The notes: generated by a model from the sequence alone, not told the origin. Counted from the stretch's first letter, positions 55,565 through 64,000 are shown. The stretch is 64,000 nt of DNA from Bradyrhizobium cenepequi (GCF_020329485.1 NZ_JAGKJI010000008.1:1-64000), one strand, 5' to 3'. Program-made: numbers and translations.

Positions 55565-55580
55565 TGGTATGAAGGTTGCT
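55565..55580 (+). promoter_or_regulatory. Probable sigma-54 promoter of second effector gene
   Basis: TGGTATG-AAGG-TTGCT keeps the GG and GC core of the -24/-12 promoter with substitutions in the -24 box. It lies in the same module as 32741. An imperfect NifA site (CGT-N10-ACA) is at 55481-55496. Leader to the ATG at 55635 is about 45 bases. Confidence 0.55.
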
Positions 55581-55634
55581 ATTGAGGTGGCAGCAACACT
55601 GAGCAATGCATTCGAGCCTGCATCGGGATGTATT

Positions 55635-57293
55635 ATGACGGGCAGTCCACCGCACAAAAAGCAAAAACTCAGTCGCTCGGAGGAGATCGAGCAACCGGGT
55701 TGGTCCGCCGCGGAACAGAGTATGGAGCAAATCCCCGAGACATCGTCGGCTGTCAACGCTGCGTCTTCCTCGATCTTCATCGCGCCGGCGCCGAACGTTT
55801 GGGAGACTGCTGCCGGAAGCGTGGTGACTCGCCGCCCCCACGCGGGCGGCTATTTGGAAGCGAAGTGTGCAGAAGACGACGAGCTTATTTCCAAGTTCAG
55901 GACAATATCGAACTTGGCGGTGCGGCCTTTGACGGTTCGGCAGTACGCAGCGTCTCTTCGTAGGTTTAGTGACTGGCTCCACGACAGCAAGAAGGAGCCT
56001 ATAGCTCGCCGACTCCATGGCGATGGGCTGACGTTAGATGCTAACGCGTTTAAGGTTGTGGATAACATGATCCAAGCCGCGTTGACGATGCTTAGGGAAT
56101 CGGTGCGTGAGCAAACGGGACGGCCCGCGGAAGGCAGTTCGCGGCAAATCGCCAGGGCATCGCCTGCCAAGGCTGCGTCTTCCTCGACGTTCGGCGCCCC
56201 GACGCCGAACGTCGGGGAGGGCGCTGCGGAAAGGGCCGTGACTCCCCGTGCGCACGGTAGCCGCTATCTCGAAGCGAAATATGCTGAGGACGAGGATCTC
56301 ATTTTCAAATTCAGGACAACACTAAACTTGAATCTGCAGCCGGTGACCATCCAGATCTACTCAACGGCACTTCGCAAGTTCAGTGACTGGCTTCACGACA
56401 GCGAGAACAAACGGCCTATCGCTGACCGACTGTACGACGATCAGCTGATGGAAGATGCTAAAGCGTTTAGAGATGTATACAAAGATCACCAAACGATTAT
56501 CACTGCGTTGACCAAGCTTCGGGACTTTTGGTGCGAGCAAGGAGGGACGACAGCTCGTGTGGGCGCTCCGCACCCCGGCACGAGGCAGGAGCAGCCTGCC
56601 GATGAGCCAGAATTCCCGAGCTCGACTCCGCCGGACGTCGCCCGGCCATCGTCGGCCAGCTGGGCTGCGGAGTTGTCCCAAGGTTTCGCCGCTCCGTGGT
56701 CGGTGCCGGAGCTCGGACATAGCGTTGGCTTGGGCTGGAGCCACGGCCGCCAATCGGCCCCGGAGTCCCTGATTAGCGCGCTGAACAGAAGCGGCGTCCG
56801 GCTGAAGCAGTTTCAGTCGACAGATGTGTACATCCGTGGTCGGCCCTACAGGGCGCAAATGGAGCCTGGGAGAGCGGAGCGAACCCCCAATAATCCGCTG
56901 GGCGATAAAATCGTTCTCAGCCCTCAACTTGGATCAGCAGGGGAGCGCCTCCAAGCCTTCCCGCCGTCCGCGGGAGAGGCATCCTCCTCTGCCAGGGTTC
57001 GCGAGCCCTCCTCAGCGCCCGGCGGTTCAGCAACATATCGCGAGTTAAATGATTTCCGAGCGGCCGTCGGCCCGAACTGGATCCATGGCGACCAAGAGGC
57101 TCCACGCCGCCTGTTGATGGAATTACGCAACTGGGACCAACTGCCGAATCCGTTCCGGCGAAGCATCGATCTCTTCATATATGGTGAACGCTACACGGCC
57201 GAGTTCAGAACGAGGGAAAGGGATCCGAACCGGATCCTAGGCTCGCAGCAGAGCGGCTTCGTTTATCTCATCCATCAACCTCGACCCCGCTGA
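55635..57293 (+). CDS. Effector-like repeat protein with N-terminal NLS-like motif
   Basis: A 552-residue protein of unknown activity. Residues 1-20 contain PPHKKQKLSR, a basic cluster like a monopartite nuclear-localisation signal. Two helical repeats follow at ~84-157 and ~220-299 (SLRRFSDWLHDSKKEPIARR and ALRKFSDWLHDSENKRPIAD). Residues ~355-430 and ~470-552 are two copies of a domain with pattern VGxxWxHGxxxAPxxL...VYIxGRPYxA...NNPLG, shared with the proteins at 32788 and 44924. No signal peptide or enzyme motif. ATG at 55635 is the first start compatible with the promoter. The frame is open upstream to 55476. Confidence 0.65.
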   Translation: MTGSPPHKKQKLSRSEEIEQPGWSAAEQSMEQIPETSSAVNAASSSIFIAPAPNVWETAAGSVVTRRPHAGGYLEAKCAEDDELISKFRTISNLAVRPLTVRQYAASLRRFSDWLHDSKKEPIARRLHGDGLTLDANAFKVVDNMIQAALTMLRESVREQTGRPAEGSSRQIARASPAKAASSSTFGAPTPNVGEGAAERAVTPRAHGSRYLEAKYAEDEDLIFKFRTTLNLNLQPVTIQIYSTALRKFSDWLHDSENKRPIADRLYDDQLMEDAKAFRDVYKDHQTIITALTKLRDFWCEQGGTTARVGAPHPGTRQEQPADEPEFPSSTPPDVARPSSASWAAELSQGFAAPWSVPELGHSVGLGWSHGRQSAPESLISALNRSGVRLKQFQSTDVYIRGRPYRAQMEPGRAERTPNNPLGDKIVLSPQLGSAGERLQAFPPSAGEASSSARVREPSSAPGGSATYRELNDFRAAVGPNWIHGDQEAPRRLLMELRNWDQLPNPFRRSIDLFIYGERYTAEFRTRERDPNRILGSQQSGFVYLIHQPRPR

Positions 57294-57513
57294 ACGACGC
57301 GTTTGGGCTGGGACCTCAGCCGCCAGAGGGGTAACTGGTCCACAGCCCGGCTGTGGCTTCGAAGGGCGAATAATATAAGACGCTCGCGGAGGGAAATTGG
57401 GGGCGTAAGACCCTTCAACTCAAACCCAGAGAGTCTACATCATCGGACGTACCGAGCTGCCGCCACGCTACCGCAAACGTAGCCTTCCAGATGTGATCGT
57501 AGGAGCGCGCCGC
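57294..57513. other. Convergent spacer
   Basis: Lies between the ends of two convergent genes. No clear terminator hairpin was found. Confidence 0.4.
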
Positions 57514-59289
57514 TCAATCGATCGTTGGTGCGCGTAGCAGTGCCTCGAGCCGGTGCTGACCTTCCTTGATTGCTCCAGCCCAGTCACCGAGCCGTTCCTG
57601 CACGACGACTTCGAATGATGGGTACCACAATGGCTTTCCGTCGGCCTGAGCCCAGTACCAAGGATAACCGCGCGGCACGAAGACGACGCCCGGAACGCCG
57701 AGCGCCCCGGCGATATGGATGGCGAAGCTGTCGGGGCCAACCACCGCATCGAGATTGGCGATCGCTGCGATCAATTCCGCAGGGCACTTGATATGCGCAC
57801 CAGCATCGATCGGACGGCTCCATCGCTTCATGTCATGCCGTTGCGCGTCGGCCATCAAACTGATCGGCGTCACGGAGTGGGGAACCACAGCGGCGATCTG
57901 CTCCATCGATAGGCCGAGAGCGCCGCCCTCCCATACAATGCCCACCAAAGGCCTTGCGAACGCTGCTAGGGCATCCCGCCATTTGGCGACGAGCTTGGCC
58001 TCGGGGCGCAAGTAGGGAATGCCATCGGCAATGTTTCGGGCGTCGGTCGCCAGCATGCGCAATAACGATTGCAGCGGCGTTGCGGAGAGCTTTGACCTCG
58101 GCTCGTCCGGAATGACCTGCTCAGCCAGGCTGGTAAGAAGAGCTTGGTAATGTGGTTCCGCGACCACTCGCACAACTTGCTGGCTCGCCAGCTGACGCAG
58201 GAGACGAACGAGTGCCACGAATTCGAGTGCGCCGGTTGTCGCAGGTACGACGACCCGCGTCACGAGCGCCGGAGCGCCTGCCTCTGGCGTCGGAAAGCGA
58301 CCGAGCGTCAGTTCAAGTGTCGACTTCAAAGACTTGGCGGTCTCGTCGTCGGGTCGCGTATCTGCGACATAGCTGGCGAGCGCCAGGGCTTCATCAAACC
58401 GGCCGACAAGCTGCAGGATGCGCGCCAGGCCCAGAGCGGCGGAAGGGTCAGATTTGCGCGCGCGTACGAATCGCGTGAACTCCGCAATAGCCCGATCCAC
58501 CTCGCCCTTGGCAATCATGACGCGGGCCAAGAGTTCGCGCGCGCCGAGATGGGCCGGCGCATAGGCGAGCAACCTCTTGCAACTGCCCTCCGCTTGCGGC
58601 CACTGTCCGGTCGCCGCATGGCAATAGGCCAGATGCAACAGGCCGGCTGTATCGAGCGGGGCGCGCAGATGCGCGCGTTCCGCGAGATTGAGCGCCTCGT
58701 CGAAGCGGCTGCGCTCGAGCATGAGCGCCGATAAATTGCGCAGCGTATCGGGATCGTCCGGCGCAAGCTCCAGCGCACGGAGCAGGCCAACCTCGGCGGA
58801 CGAACGGTCACCTAACGCGAGATCGATGGTGCCGAGTTGGAGAGCGGCGCGCGCATTGCCTGGCTCCTGTTGCACAGCTGCCTCCGTAATCGCGCGTGCT
58901 TCCGCAACGTCGCCGCGGCTCAGCAGGGCATGAGAGAGCGCAAGCTTGATCTCGCTGTTGCGCGGGGCGAGGGCGGCCGCGCGTTGGAGGCAGATGACCG
59001 CCTCGTCAAGGCGGTGGAACAATTGGTGGGCGATACCCAAGTTGGTGGCGAGGCCAGCGTGCTCGGGATAAACGGTCGCCGCTTCTGCCAGCATCTCGAA
59101 CGCAAACTCGGTCCGCCGCCGCGCGAGCGCGAGTGTGGCCTTTGCATTGAGCGTATCGGGATCGTTCGTTGCGACGCTGACCTCGTCCAGGAGCGCCTCC
59201 GCCTCGTCCAGACGGCCGGCGGTAATGAACTCCTGCGCTGTTCGAAGGATATCTTGCCGGGTCGGGGCCCGAGTGCCAGTCGTTAGCAT
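57514..59289 (-). CDS. TPR protein with glycosyltransferase-9-like C-terminal domain
   Basis: A 591-residue protein. Residues ~1-330 are tandem tetratricopeptide repeats (e.g. YPEHAGLATNLGIAHQLFHR, LAPDDPDTLRNLSALMLERS). The rest resembles the TPR-linked GT9/heptosyltransferase-like domain (GIVWEGGALGLSMEQIAAVV, AIANLDAVVGPDSFAIHIAG, WYPSFEVVVQE), with the usual DS-x-x-x-H-x-AG. It may glycosylate a partner or serve as cargo/adaptor of the T6SS operon; neither is shown. ATG at 59289, five bases after the DUF3540 stop. A decayed copy is at 41186. Confidence 0.7.
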   Translation of the reverse strand: MLTTGTRAPTRQDILRTAQEFITAGRLDEAEALLDEVSVATNDPDTLNAKATLALARRRTEFAFEMLAEAATVYPEHAGLATNLGIAHQLFHRLDEAVICLQRAAALAPRNSEIKLALSHALLSRGDVAEARAITEAAVQQEPGNARAALQLGTIDLALGDRSSAEVGLLRALELAPDDPDTLRNLSALMLERSRFDEALNLAERAHLRAPLDTAGLLHLAYCHAATGQWPQAEGSCKRLLAYAPAHLGARELLARVMIAKGEVDRAIAEFTRFVRARKSDPSAALGLARILQLVGRFDEALALASYVADTRPDDETAKSLKSTLELTLGRFPTPEAGAPALVTRVVVPATTGALEFVALVRLLRQLASQQVVRVVAEPHYQALLTSLAEQVIPDEPRSKLSATPLQSLLRMLATDARNIADGIPYLRPEAKLVAKWRDALAAFARPLVGIVWEGGALGLSMEQIAAVVPHSVTPISLMADAQRHDMKRWSRPIDAGAHIKCPAELIAAIANLDAVVGPDSFAIHIAGALGVPGVVFVPRGYPWYWAQADGKPLWYPSFEVVVQERLGDWAGAIKEGQHRLEALLRAPTID

Positions 59290-59294
59290 GCTCG

Positions 59295-59957
59295 CTATGC
59301 GACCGTCACGCGTTTGCCGTCGAGGCGGAGATCCTCCGTCACAGCGATGACCTTGCTGTGGGCGGTTTCTGAGGCAATTCCGGTGACCTTGGTCGCCTGC
59401 ATTTCGGTCTGCAGTGAGTCGATACGGTCGATCACGGCGATACGTTCGACCGCGTTTATCGTAAGCGAATCGGCGCTTTCTTCCTGGATCCGTGCCGAGC
59501 TGCGGAAACGGTCCGCGATCAAACTGTAGAGCTTGCCGATCCAGGTCGCCTTGTCTGCGACCACGGCGAACAGCTTGGCCTGCAGATCGACACTCTCGGC
59601 GCGCAAGGACAGGCGCTGGCGCACGGCGATGGCAATGGTCTCGCCCTCGATGCACATAGGGCCACGTCCGGGTAAGGCGATCACGCACCGATTAGAGTCC
59701 GCCCGCTCGAGCACGGTCAGGACGAAGGCTTGCCTCGCATCGCAATCGCAGAAGAGCAGCACGAGGTCCCGTGGAATCGGTCGAATCAGGCAGCCGACAG
59801 CCAGCGCCGCCGCATGACGAGCGCCACCGACTTCGACCTCCGCCGTCGCGCCATCGTAATCGATTGACACGATACGGGCGATGTGATGTCCAGGGCCAAG
59901 CAAGCGCTCGGTTGTCATCAAGAGATCGGCCCTTGTGGCACGGACAGTCATTGTCAT
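59295..59957 (-). CDS. DUF3540 family T6SS accessory protein
   Basis: A 220-residue DUF3540 protein (VGCLIRPIPRDLVLLFCD, QAFVLTVLERAD, LQAKLFAVVADKATWIGKLY, IAVIDRIDSLQTEM). The family is found with DUF2169, DUF4150 and pentapeptide proteins in T6SS cargo operons, just as here. No enzymatic motif; a structural or adaptor role is likely. ATG at 59957. A closely similar second copy is at 42206-42862. Confidence 0.8.
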   Translation of the reverse strand: MTMTVRATRADLLMTTERLLGPGHHIARIVSIDYDGATAEVEVGGARHAAALAVGCLIRPIPRDLVLLFCDCDARQAFVLTVLERADSNRCVIALPGRGPMCIEGETIAIAVRQRLSLRAESVDLQAKLFAVVADKATWIGKLYSLIADRFRSSARIQEESADSLTINAVERIAVIDRIDSLQTEMQATKVTGIASETAHSKVIAVTEDLRLDGKRVTVA

Positions 59958-59977
59958 TGTTGCACTTCTGCAGCAGC

Positions 59978-60994
59978 CTACATGTACAGCACCTGATCCC
60001 ATGTTTTCGTCGTACGGTTGCCCGTTTCGGTGAAAAGTTCGCAGGTTCTGTCCACAATATTCCGCTTTTCGGTGCTCAGTTCGACGTTTGTAGTTTCAGA
60101 CTCTGCCACCATCACCTTTTTCTTGCAGCGCGTTCCATCGAGACCGACCCACTTCACGTCGTCCCCGGAAATCTTCTTGAAGTAGTTTTTGGCATACTTG
60201 GCGTCAGTTCCACTGACGATCTGCACGTTAGATCCCTGGACGTTCCTGGTAAGATTGCCCTTCACCATCCTGAACTCGTTACCGACTGTCAGGGTATTTG
60301 CAGAACCGAAGCTGATTGCGCAGTTGCCGCCAAGGCTGATTGAAAGATCGTAGCCGAGCTTGGCGCAGACCGCCCCGCTGACGAACAGCGAGACGGTTGC
60401 GCCAATCATGCAGGAGAGCTTGGCGCCGCAGAAAAATTCCATTGCTTCTCCTACCGTACGCTTTTCCGAACGGCCATGGGTGACCTCCGACAACGGGCCG
60501 TAGGCGGTCTGATTGATGTAGCCCGAGGCGGTCAGGCTGATGTTGGCAGGCGTGCCGTTGGCGCCGGCGCGGATCGATACCCCATTCTCCGCCGAGATCT
60601 CATAGGTGCCCTTCGAGACGGTATATTTCGCGTCGCCACTGTTGACCTCAGTGGTGTCGCCGAGACCGATTTTCGTCAGCGCTGCGCCTTTGACGTTCGT
60701 CTGAAAGTCCTTGTTGGTGTAGACAAGTACGCCAGCGTTGTCGGTCTTGCGCATGCTGGTCTGCGTGGTCGTGACCTCTTCCATTTTTTGACCGAGCGTG
60801 CTGAACACGCCGGCCTTATGCGCGTCCGACTCAGCCTTGATACTCTTGACCGAGCTTTGGCTGCTACTTGTCTCGAGGCCAGTTACAAGCGTCGACTCAT
60901 CGCTCGAATAAGCGCCGAGGCGCAGATAGCTTGAATCGGGCAGGGCAGAGCCCGTTGTGTCCGGAACGGAAAATCGCGTGTAGGCATTCGGCAT
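59978..60994 (-). CDS. T6SS cargo-operon protein of unknown function
   Basis: A 338-residue protein not assigned to a named family. It starts MPNAYTRFSVPDTTGSALPD. The middle is Ser/Thr/Gly-rich with repeated short strands (TYEISAENGVSIRAGANG, NISLTASGYINQTAYG), reminiscent of the beta-helical tails of VgrG proteins. It also has a hydrophobic, Cys-containing stretch (EFFCGAKLSCMIGATVSLFV). A role as spike-associated adaptor is possible. GAGGAG before the ATG at 60994; 34 bases after the PAAR-like gene. Confidence 0.6.
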   Translation of the reverse strand: MPNAYTRFSVPDTTGSALPDSSYLRLGAYSSDESTLVTGLETSSSQSSVKSIKAESDAHKAGVFSTLGQKMEEVTTTQTSMRKTDNAGVLVYTNKDFQTNVKGAALTKIGLGDTTEVNSGDAKYTVSKGTYEISAENGVSIRAGANGTPANISLTASGYINQTAYGPLSEVTHGRSEKRTVGEAMEFFCGAKLSCMIGATVSLFVSGAVCAKLGYDLSISLGGNCAISFGSANTLTVGNEFRMVKGNLTRNVQGSNVQIVSGTDAKYAKNYFKKISGDDVKWVGLDGTRCKKKVMVAESETTNVELSTEKRNIVDRTCELFTETGNRTTKTWDQVLYM

Positions 60995-61028
60995 AGGGAG
61001 CTCCTCAATCGTTTGACCTCTCGGCGCC

Positions 61029-61436
61029 TTAGCGCTGCGCCATCAATCGGATTTGAGACGGCGACGTCGAGGTTCCGAACGCGTTCGGGCTGGTGCCGTT
61101 CTGCTTGGTCGGCATTCCCATCTTGGTTGCCGGTGGCCCTCCGATGAACAAATTGTCCGATCCGGTTTTGGCGCGGCCCGGACCCATGACTGTGCCGGAC
61201 ATGACGCCGAGGTTGACACCAGCGTTGTCGCCACTCGACATCGATCGTTCCGTCGTCATGTTGTGCGCTGGCATACTCATGATAAGGAAACGAGACTGCG
61301 TCGGATTGGCCATGGTGCTCATGTTGACGTTTGGATAGGGATTTGGCGTCACGGCAGGACCGGCCGGCGTGTTGCACACGTCGGGGAAGGCGTGATCCTC
61401 CGCCACCATCGGGCCATTGGAATTGACATAGGACAT
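61029..61436 (-). CDS. DUF4150 PAAR-like spike-tip protein
   Basis: A 135-residue DUF4150 (PAAR-like) protein: FPDVCNTPAGPAVTPNPYPN near the N-terminus, SSGDNAGVNLGVMSGTVMGP, then LFIGGPPATKMGMPTKQNG. PAAR-like proteins sharpen the VgrG tip and often carry cargo. The vgrG-hcp end of the main T6SS operon in this window has no PAAR gene, so this one may serve it. GGAGGG is nine bases before the ATG. Confidence 0.85.
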   Translation of the reverse strand: MSYVNSNGPMVAEDHAFPDVCNTPAGPAVTPNPYPNVNMSTMANPTQSRFLIMSMPAHNMTTERSMSSGDNAGVNLGVMSGTVMGPGRAKTGSDNLFIGGPPATKMGMPTKQNGTSPNAFGTSTSPSQIRLMAQR

Positions 61437-61439
61437 GGT

Positions 61440-62516
61440 TTAGCACCCTCCGTTGAAAGGAATGACACGGGTTGTGTCGTAGAGCTCCGCGACAGCGCGT
61501 TCAGGCACAGTTTGCAGGACGCTACCGTGCTTGGCCAGGAACAGGCTGCCTTCGGTTGACGCGCAATGAAAATCAGTGCGCAGAAAGCGCGTGCCCGAGA
61601 AGTCGCTGCCATCGACTTTGGTATGGTGCATCAGGGCATAGGACATGTCGGCGCCGGCAAACGAGACGGCGTTGGCCGACGCACGGGTAAACACGGTCAT
61701 CCCCAATTTGGCGCCGGAGAGATCGCAGCCGTCGAGGCGCGCGTCCAGAAAGATGCATTGCTTCAAATCGGTGCTGCGCAGCCTTGCCGCTCGCAGGTCG
61801 GCCCTCGCAAACAATGTATTCACAGCCGTGGCGTGCGAGAGGTCGGCTCCCAAGAGGCTGGCGCCCGCCAAGATCGAGCCCGAGAGGTCGACTCCGGACA
61901 AGTTGGCGCGGTTCAGCTTGGCACCGCTCAAATTCGCTCGCGCTAGCAACAAGCCCCTGAGGTCCCGTTCCGACAGATCACATTCGGAGAGCAGGATGGT
62001 GTCGCATCGCATTCCTGTTAACTGCGCACTACGCAAATCGGCCTCCGTGATGGCGGCGTTCAACAGCGTGGCGCCATCGAGCACAAGATCGGTGAGCTCG
62101 CAGTCCATGATGGCGCTTTGTGACAGAGTGGCGCCGCGCAGGATGCAGCACGCCAAGACGCAGCGCATCGCTGTCGTTTGGGTGAACCGCGTGTCGCTGA
62201 GGTTGCTTCGGCCGAGATCCGATTCCACGAAGCTAGACCGGGCGAAGGTCGCCCCTCGCCAGTCGGAGTCACCAGCGCGGCACTTAACGAATGTGCACTT
62301 TTCGAAGGACGCGCCGGCAAAGCACGCGGCGCTAAAGTCGCAGTTCTGAAACACCATGCCAGTCAGAGCGGCCCCTGTGAAGTCGCTGTGGCGGAAGGAG
62401 GAGCGCAGCACCACGCCGTGGTTCAGGGCCAGTCCAGACAGTGTCTCGCCATCGAGGTTTGCGTCGCGTACCGGAAAGCGGTGGGCGATCGATTGTAACA
62501 GGAGATCAATTGACAT
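61440..62516 (-). CDS. Pentapeptide-repeat protein
   Basis: A 358-residue protein made almost entirely of A(D/N)LxX pentapeptide repeats (e.g. SGAKLNRANLSGVDLSGSIL, GADLSHATAVNTLFARADLR), which fold as a quadrilateral beta-helix. Pentapeptide proteins occur in T6SS cargo operons beside DUF2169 proteins; their role is unclear. The start at 62516 overlaps the upstream gene by 11 bases. Confidence 0.85.
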   Translation of the reverse strand: MSIDLLLQSIAHRFPVRDANLDGETLSGLALNHGVVLRSSFRHSDFTGAALTGMVFQNCDFSAACFAGASFEKCTFVKCRAGDSDWRGATFARSSFVESDLGRSNLSDTRFTQTTAMRCVLACCILRGATLSQSAIMDCELTDLVLDGATLLNAAITEADLRSAQLTGMRCDTILLSECDLSERDLRGLLLARANLSGAKLNRANLSGVDLSGSILAGASLLGADLSHATAVNTLFARADLRAARLRSTDLKQCIFLDARLDGCDLSGAKLGMTVFTRASANAVSFAGADMSYALMHHTKVDGSDFSGTRFLRTDFHCASTEGSLFLAKHGSVLQTVPERAVAELYDTTRVIPFNGGC

Positions 62517-64000
62517 GGCGTGGGACCATCAGGATCGTGCGATTGATATTGGCGTTGCTCAAATCCGCGGCGACCAATGCCGAGTCCATCAGGTCGGCAC
62601 CGTAGAGATTCGCATGGCGCAGACTGGCGCCGGCGAGGTTGGTCTGGTTGAGATGCGCCTCGAGCAGGTTGGCAGCGTAGAAGTCGGCGCCGCGCAGATC
62701 GTTGCCGGACAAGACCGCACCTTTCAGCGAGGTCATTCGGAAGTTCGCACGCGACAGAGCCGACTTGCCGAAATAGATACCGTTGAGCTGAGCCATGCTG
62801 AAGTCGCCACCGCTGATGTCGGCGCCCTGAAAGGAGAGCGCGTGACCGCTGCTGCGATCGAAGCGGGCATCACGCAGGTCGATATCGCCGATGAAAGCGA
62901 CTTGGTCGAATTGCGAAGTGTTGAGATCGAGTTGCGGCGCTGCCACCTTCAGGAAGCAGGTTTGCTCGAGGCGCGCGCCGGCAAAGGCCGCACCGGACAG
63001 CGATAAGTCCATGAATTGGGCACGCTTGAGAACGGCACCTTGCCATAGGCTGTTATCGAGGGCGACTTGAATGAAACAGCATTGACGCAGCTGCGCAGAG
63101 CGGAACGTAGCCCCGATCATCGGCACACGCAAGAATTGCAGGTCGGCGAGCTGCGCTCGGTCAAAGGACGCGCCCACCATGCGCGCGCCGAGAACATTGG
63201 TACGCACAAGCCGGCCGTCCAAGAAACGCGTTCCGCGGCAGTCGCTCTCACCAAGGTTGGCTTCAGTGAGGTCGGTCGCGCTTAAATCAGCGTTGACGAG
63301 CGCCGCGCCGGCAAGCGTGGCCTTCATCAGTTTTGCACCGGCGAGGTTGCTCCCGTTTAGCTTCGTGCGTTCGAGAAAGGCGCCCGAGAAGTCCGCGTTC
63401 GCGAATTGCCGCCCGGAGAGGTCGGCGCCGGCCAAATCGCGACCGGCAAGCACACCGCCGCGGCGGTACTCCTCCTCCACAAGCTCGCCCAGCGCGCGCG
63501 CCACAGCCGGCGCCAGCACCGTCTCAGGCTTGAGCGGCTTGGGTGAGGCGAGCCTCGCCGCGGCCATGCCTGCCGTCAGCTGACCTTCTGCTTTATCGAT
63601 CTCGGTCTGCAGGGCGGCCAATGCTTGCTTATTTTCGTTTGTGGCCGCGGCCATCGCTGCGTCGGGCGTAACGGCGATGGGCGACTCGTTGGTCGCGGCC
63701 AAGGCCTCGAAGGGCGCTCGGCCGTTGGTAGCTAGTCCAGGCAGGGCATTTCTGAGCGCCGCTTCGGCATCGGTGAGCGCGGTGCGCAAATCTTGCACGG
63801 CTTCAGGAGGCGTGCCGGGGCGCTCGATCTGCGCCACTATGTCGTCAATCGTCAGGTGCGACGGCGCGTTGGGCTCGACGCTTTGCGCTTCCTCCGGCAG
63901 CAGAAGCGCTGGAATATCGGGCAGTGAAAAGGCATCTTCCGACATGGCCTTGCGTATCGGCTCGAGCGGTCGTCCAGCCGACAAGCCAAAGAAGCGGGCA
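62506..64000 (-). CDS. Pentapeptide-repeat protein, 5' end outside window (probably DUF2169 fusion)
   Basis: The frame is open to the right edge (RFFGLSAGRPLEPIRKAM and onward), so at least 498 codons, and the start is not in the window. The visible part has an acidic/Pro linker, a helical segment and, from about 62.5 to 63.4 kb, many pentapeptide repeats (GRDLAGADLSGRQFANADFS, GANLLEAHLNQ-type). In comparable operons the upstream domain is DUF2169, which is the expected but unseen N-terminus. Confidence 0.75.
   Translation of the reverse strand, partial: ARFFGLSAGRPLEPIRKAMSEDAFSLPDIPALLLPEEAQSVEPNAPSHLTIDDIVAQIERPGTPPEAVQDLRTALTDAEAALRNALPGLATNGRAPFEALAATNESPIAVTPDAAMAAATNENKQALAALQTEIDKAEGQLTAGMAAARLASPKPLKPETVLAPAVARALGELVEEEYRRGGVLAGRDLAGADLSGRQFANADFSGAFLERTKLNGSNLAGAKLMKATLAGAALVNADLSATDLTEANLGESDCRGTRFLDGRLVRTNVLGARMVGASFDRAQLADLQFLRVPMIGATFRSAQLRQCCFIQVALDNSLWQGAVLKRAQFMDLSLSGAAFAGARLEQTCFLKVAAPQLDLNTSQFDQVAFIGDIDLRDARFDRSSGHALSFQGADISGGDFSMAQLNGIYFGKSALSRANFRMTSLKGAVLSGNDLRGADFYAANLLEAHLNQTNLAGASLRHANLYGADLMDSALVAADLSNANINRTILMVPRHVN

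Noticed and set aside
32600..57300. tts boxes or nod boxes upstream of effector-like genes
   Set aside because: I looked for the TtsI and NodD patterns and found none, whereas -24/-12 promoters are clear.
1..64000. CRISPR arrays, tRNA or rRNA genes, replication origin
   Set aside because: No regularly spaced repeats, cloverleaf-like genes, rRNA segments or repABC-type genes were recognised by eye.

Overview
The window looks like accessory (symbiosis-island) DNA of a legume-nodulating alphaproteobacterium, most likely Bradyrhizobium or Mesorhizobium. The reasons are a rhizobial FdxN ferredoxin fragment, repeated NifA/sigma-54 promoters, effector-like genes with a nuclear-localisation-like and an EAR-like motif, many IS remnants (IS110, IS66, IS630) and many decayed genes.

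Layout. (1) 1-283: end of an IS110-type transposase. (2) 751-11108, all minus strand: a ten-gene block resembling a phosphonate pathway. It has a PEP-mutase-like enzyme with an atypical motif, three PLP enzymes, a nucleotidyltransferase, a CDP-alcohol phosphatidyltransferase, an SDR lacking its usual catalytic Tyr, a FAD amine oxidase, a methyltransferase and a RidA protein. (3) 11718-31587, plus strand: a type VI secretion (T6SS) locus, tssA-B-C-E-F-G, tagH, tssJ-K-L-M, a degenerate PP2C phosphatase, a kinase, vgrG and hcp. It is preceded by a NifA site, a -24/-12 promoter and the first codons of an fdxN gene. No clpV (tssH) is visible. (4) 32669-34596: effector-like gene with its own NifA/sigma-54 promoter. 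(5) 34836-39445: lysine/pipecolate catabolism genes (decayed hglS, frameshifted amaB-like ALDH, aminotransferase, amaA-like oxidase). (6) 40019-47440: regulator remnant, GreA-like gene, decayed copy of the right-hand T6SS accessory module, decayed third effector, IS remnants. (7) 47999-49720: outer-membrane beta-barrel protein. (8) 50105-53981: an IS66 remnant split by a 2.47 kb serine-recombinase element. (9) 54189-55090: decayed tssC copy followed by a copy of the tssG-tagH promoter region. (10) 55635-57293: second effector-like gene. (11) 57514-64000, minus strand: T6SS cargo/accessory operon (DUF2169/pentapeptide, pentapeptide, PAAR-like DUF4150, unknown, DUF3540, TPR-glycosyltransferase-like).

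How it may work together: the T6SS operon, hcp, the tagH-tssM segment and both intact effector-like genes each have a -24/-12 promoter, and most have a TGT-N10-ACA site. This suggests that secretion and its candidate cargo are switched on with nitrogen fixation inside nodules. The left block could build a phosphonate or phosphonolipid. Its product cannot be named from sequence alone.
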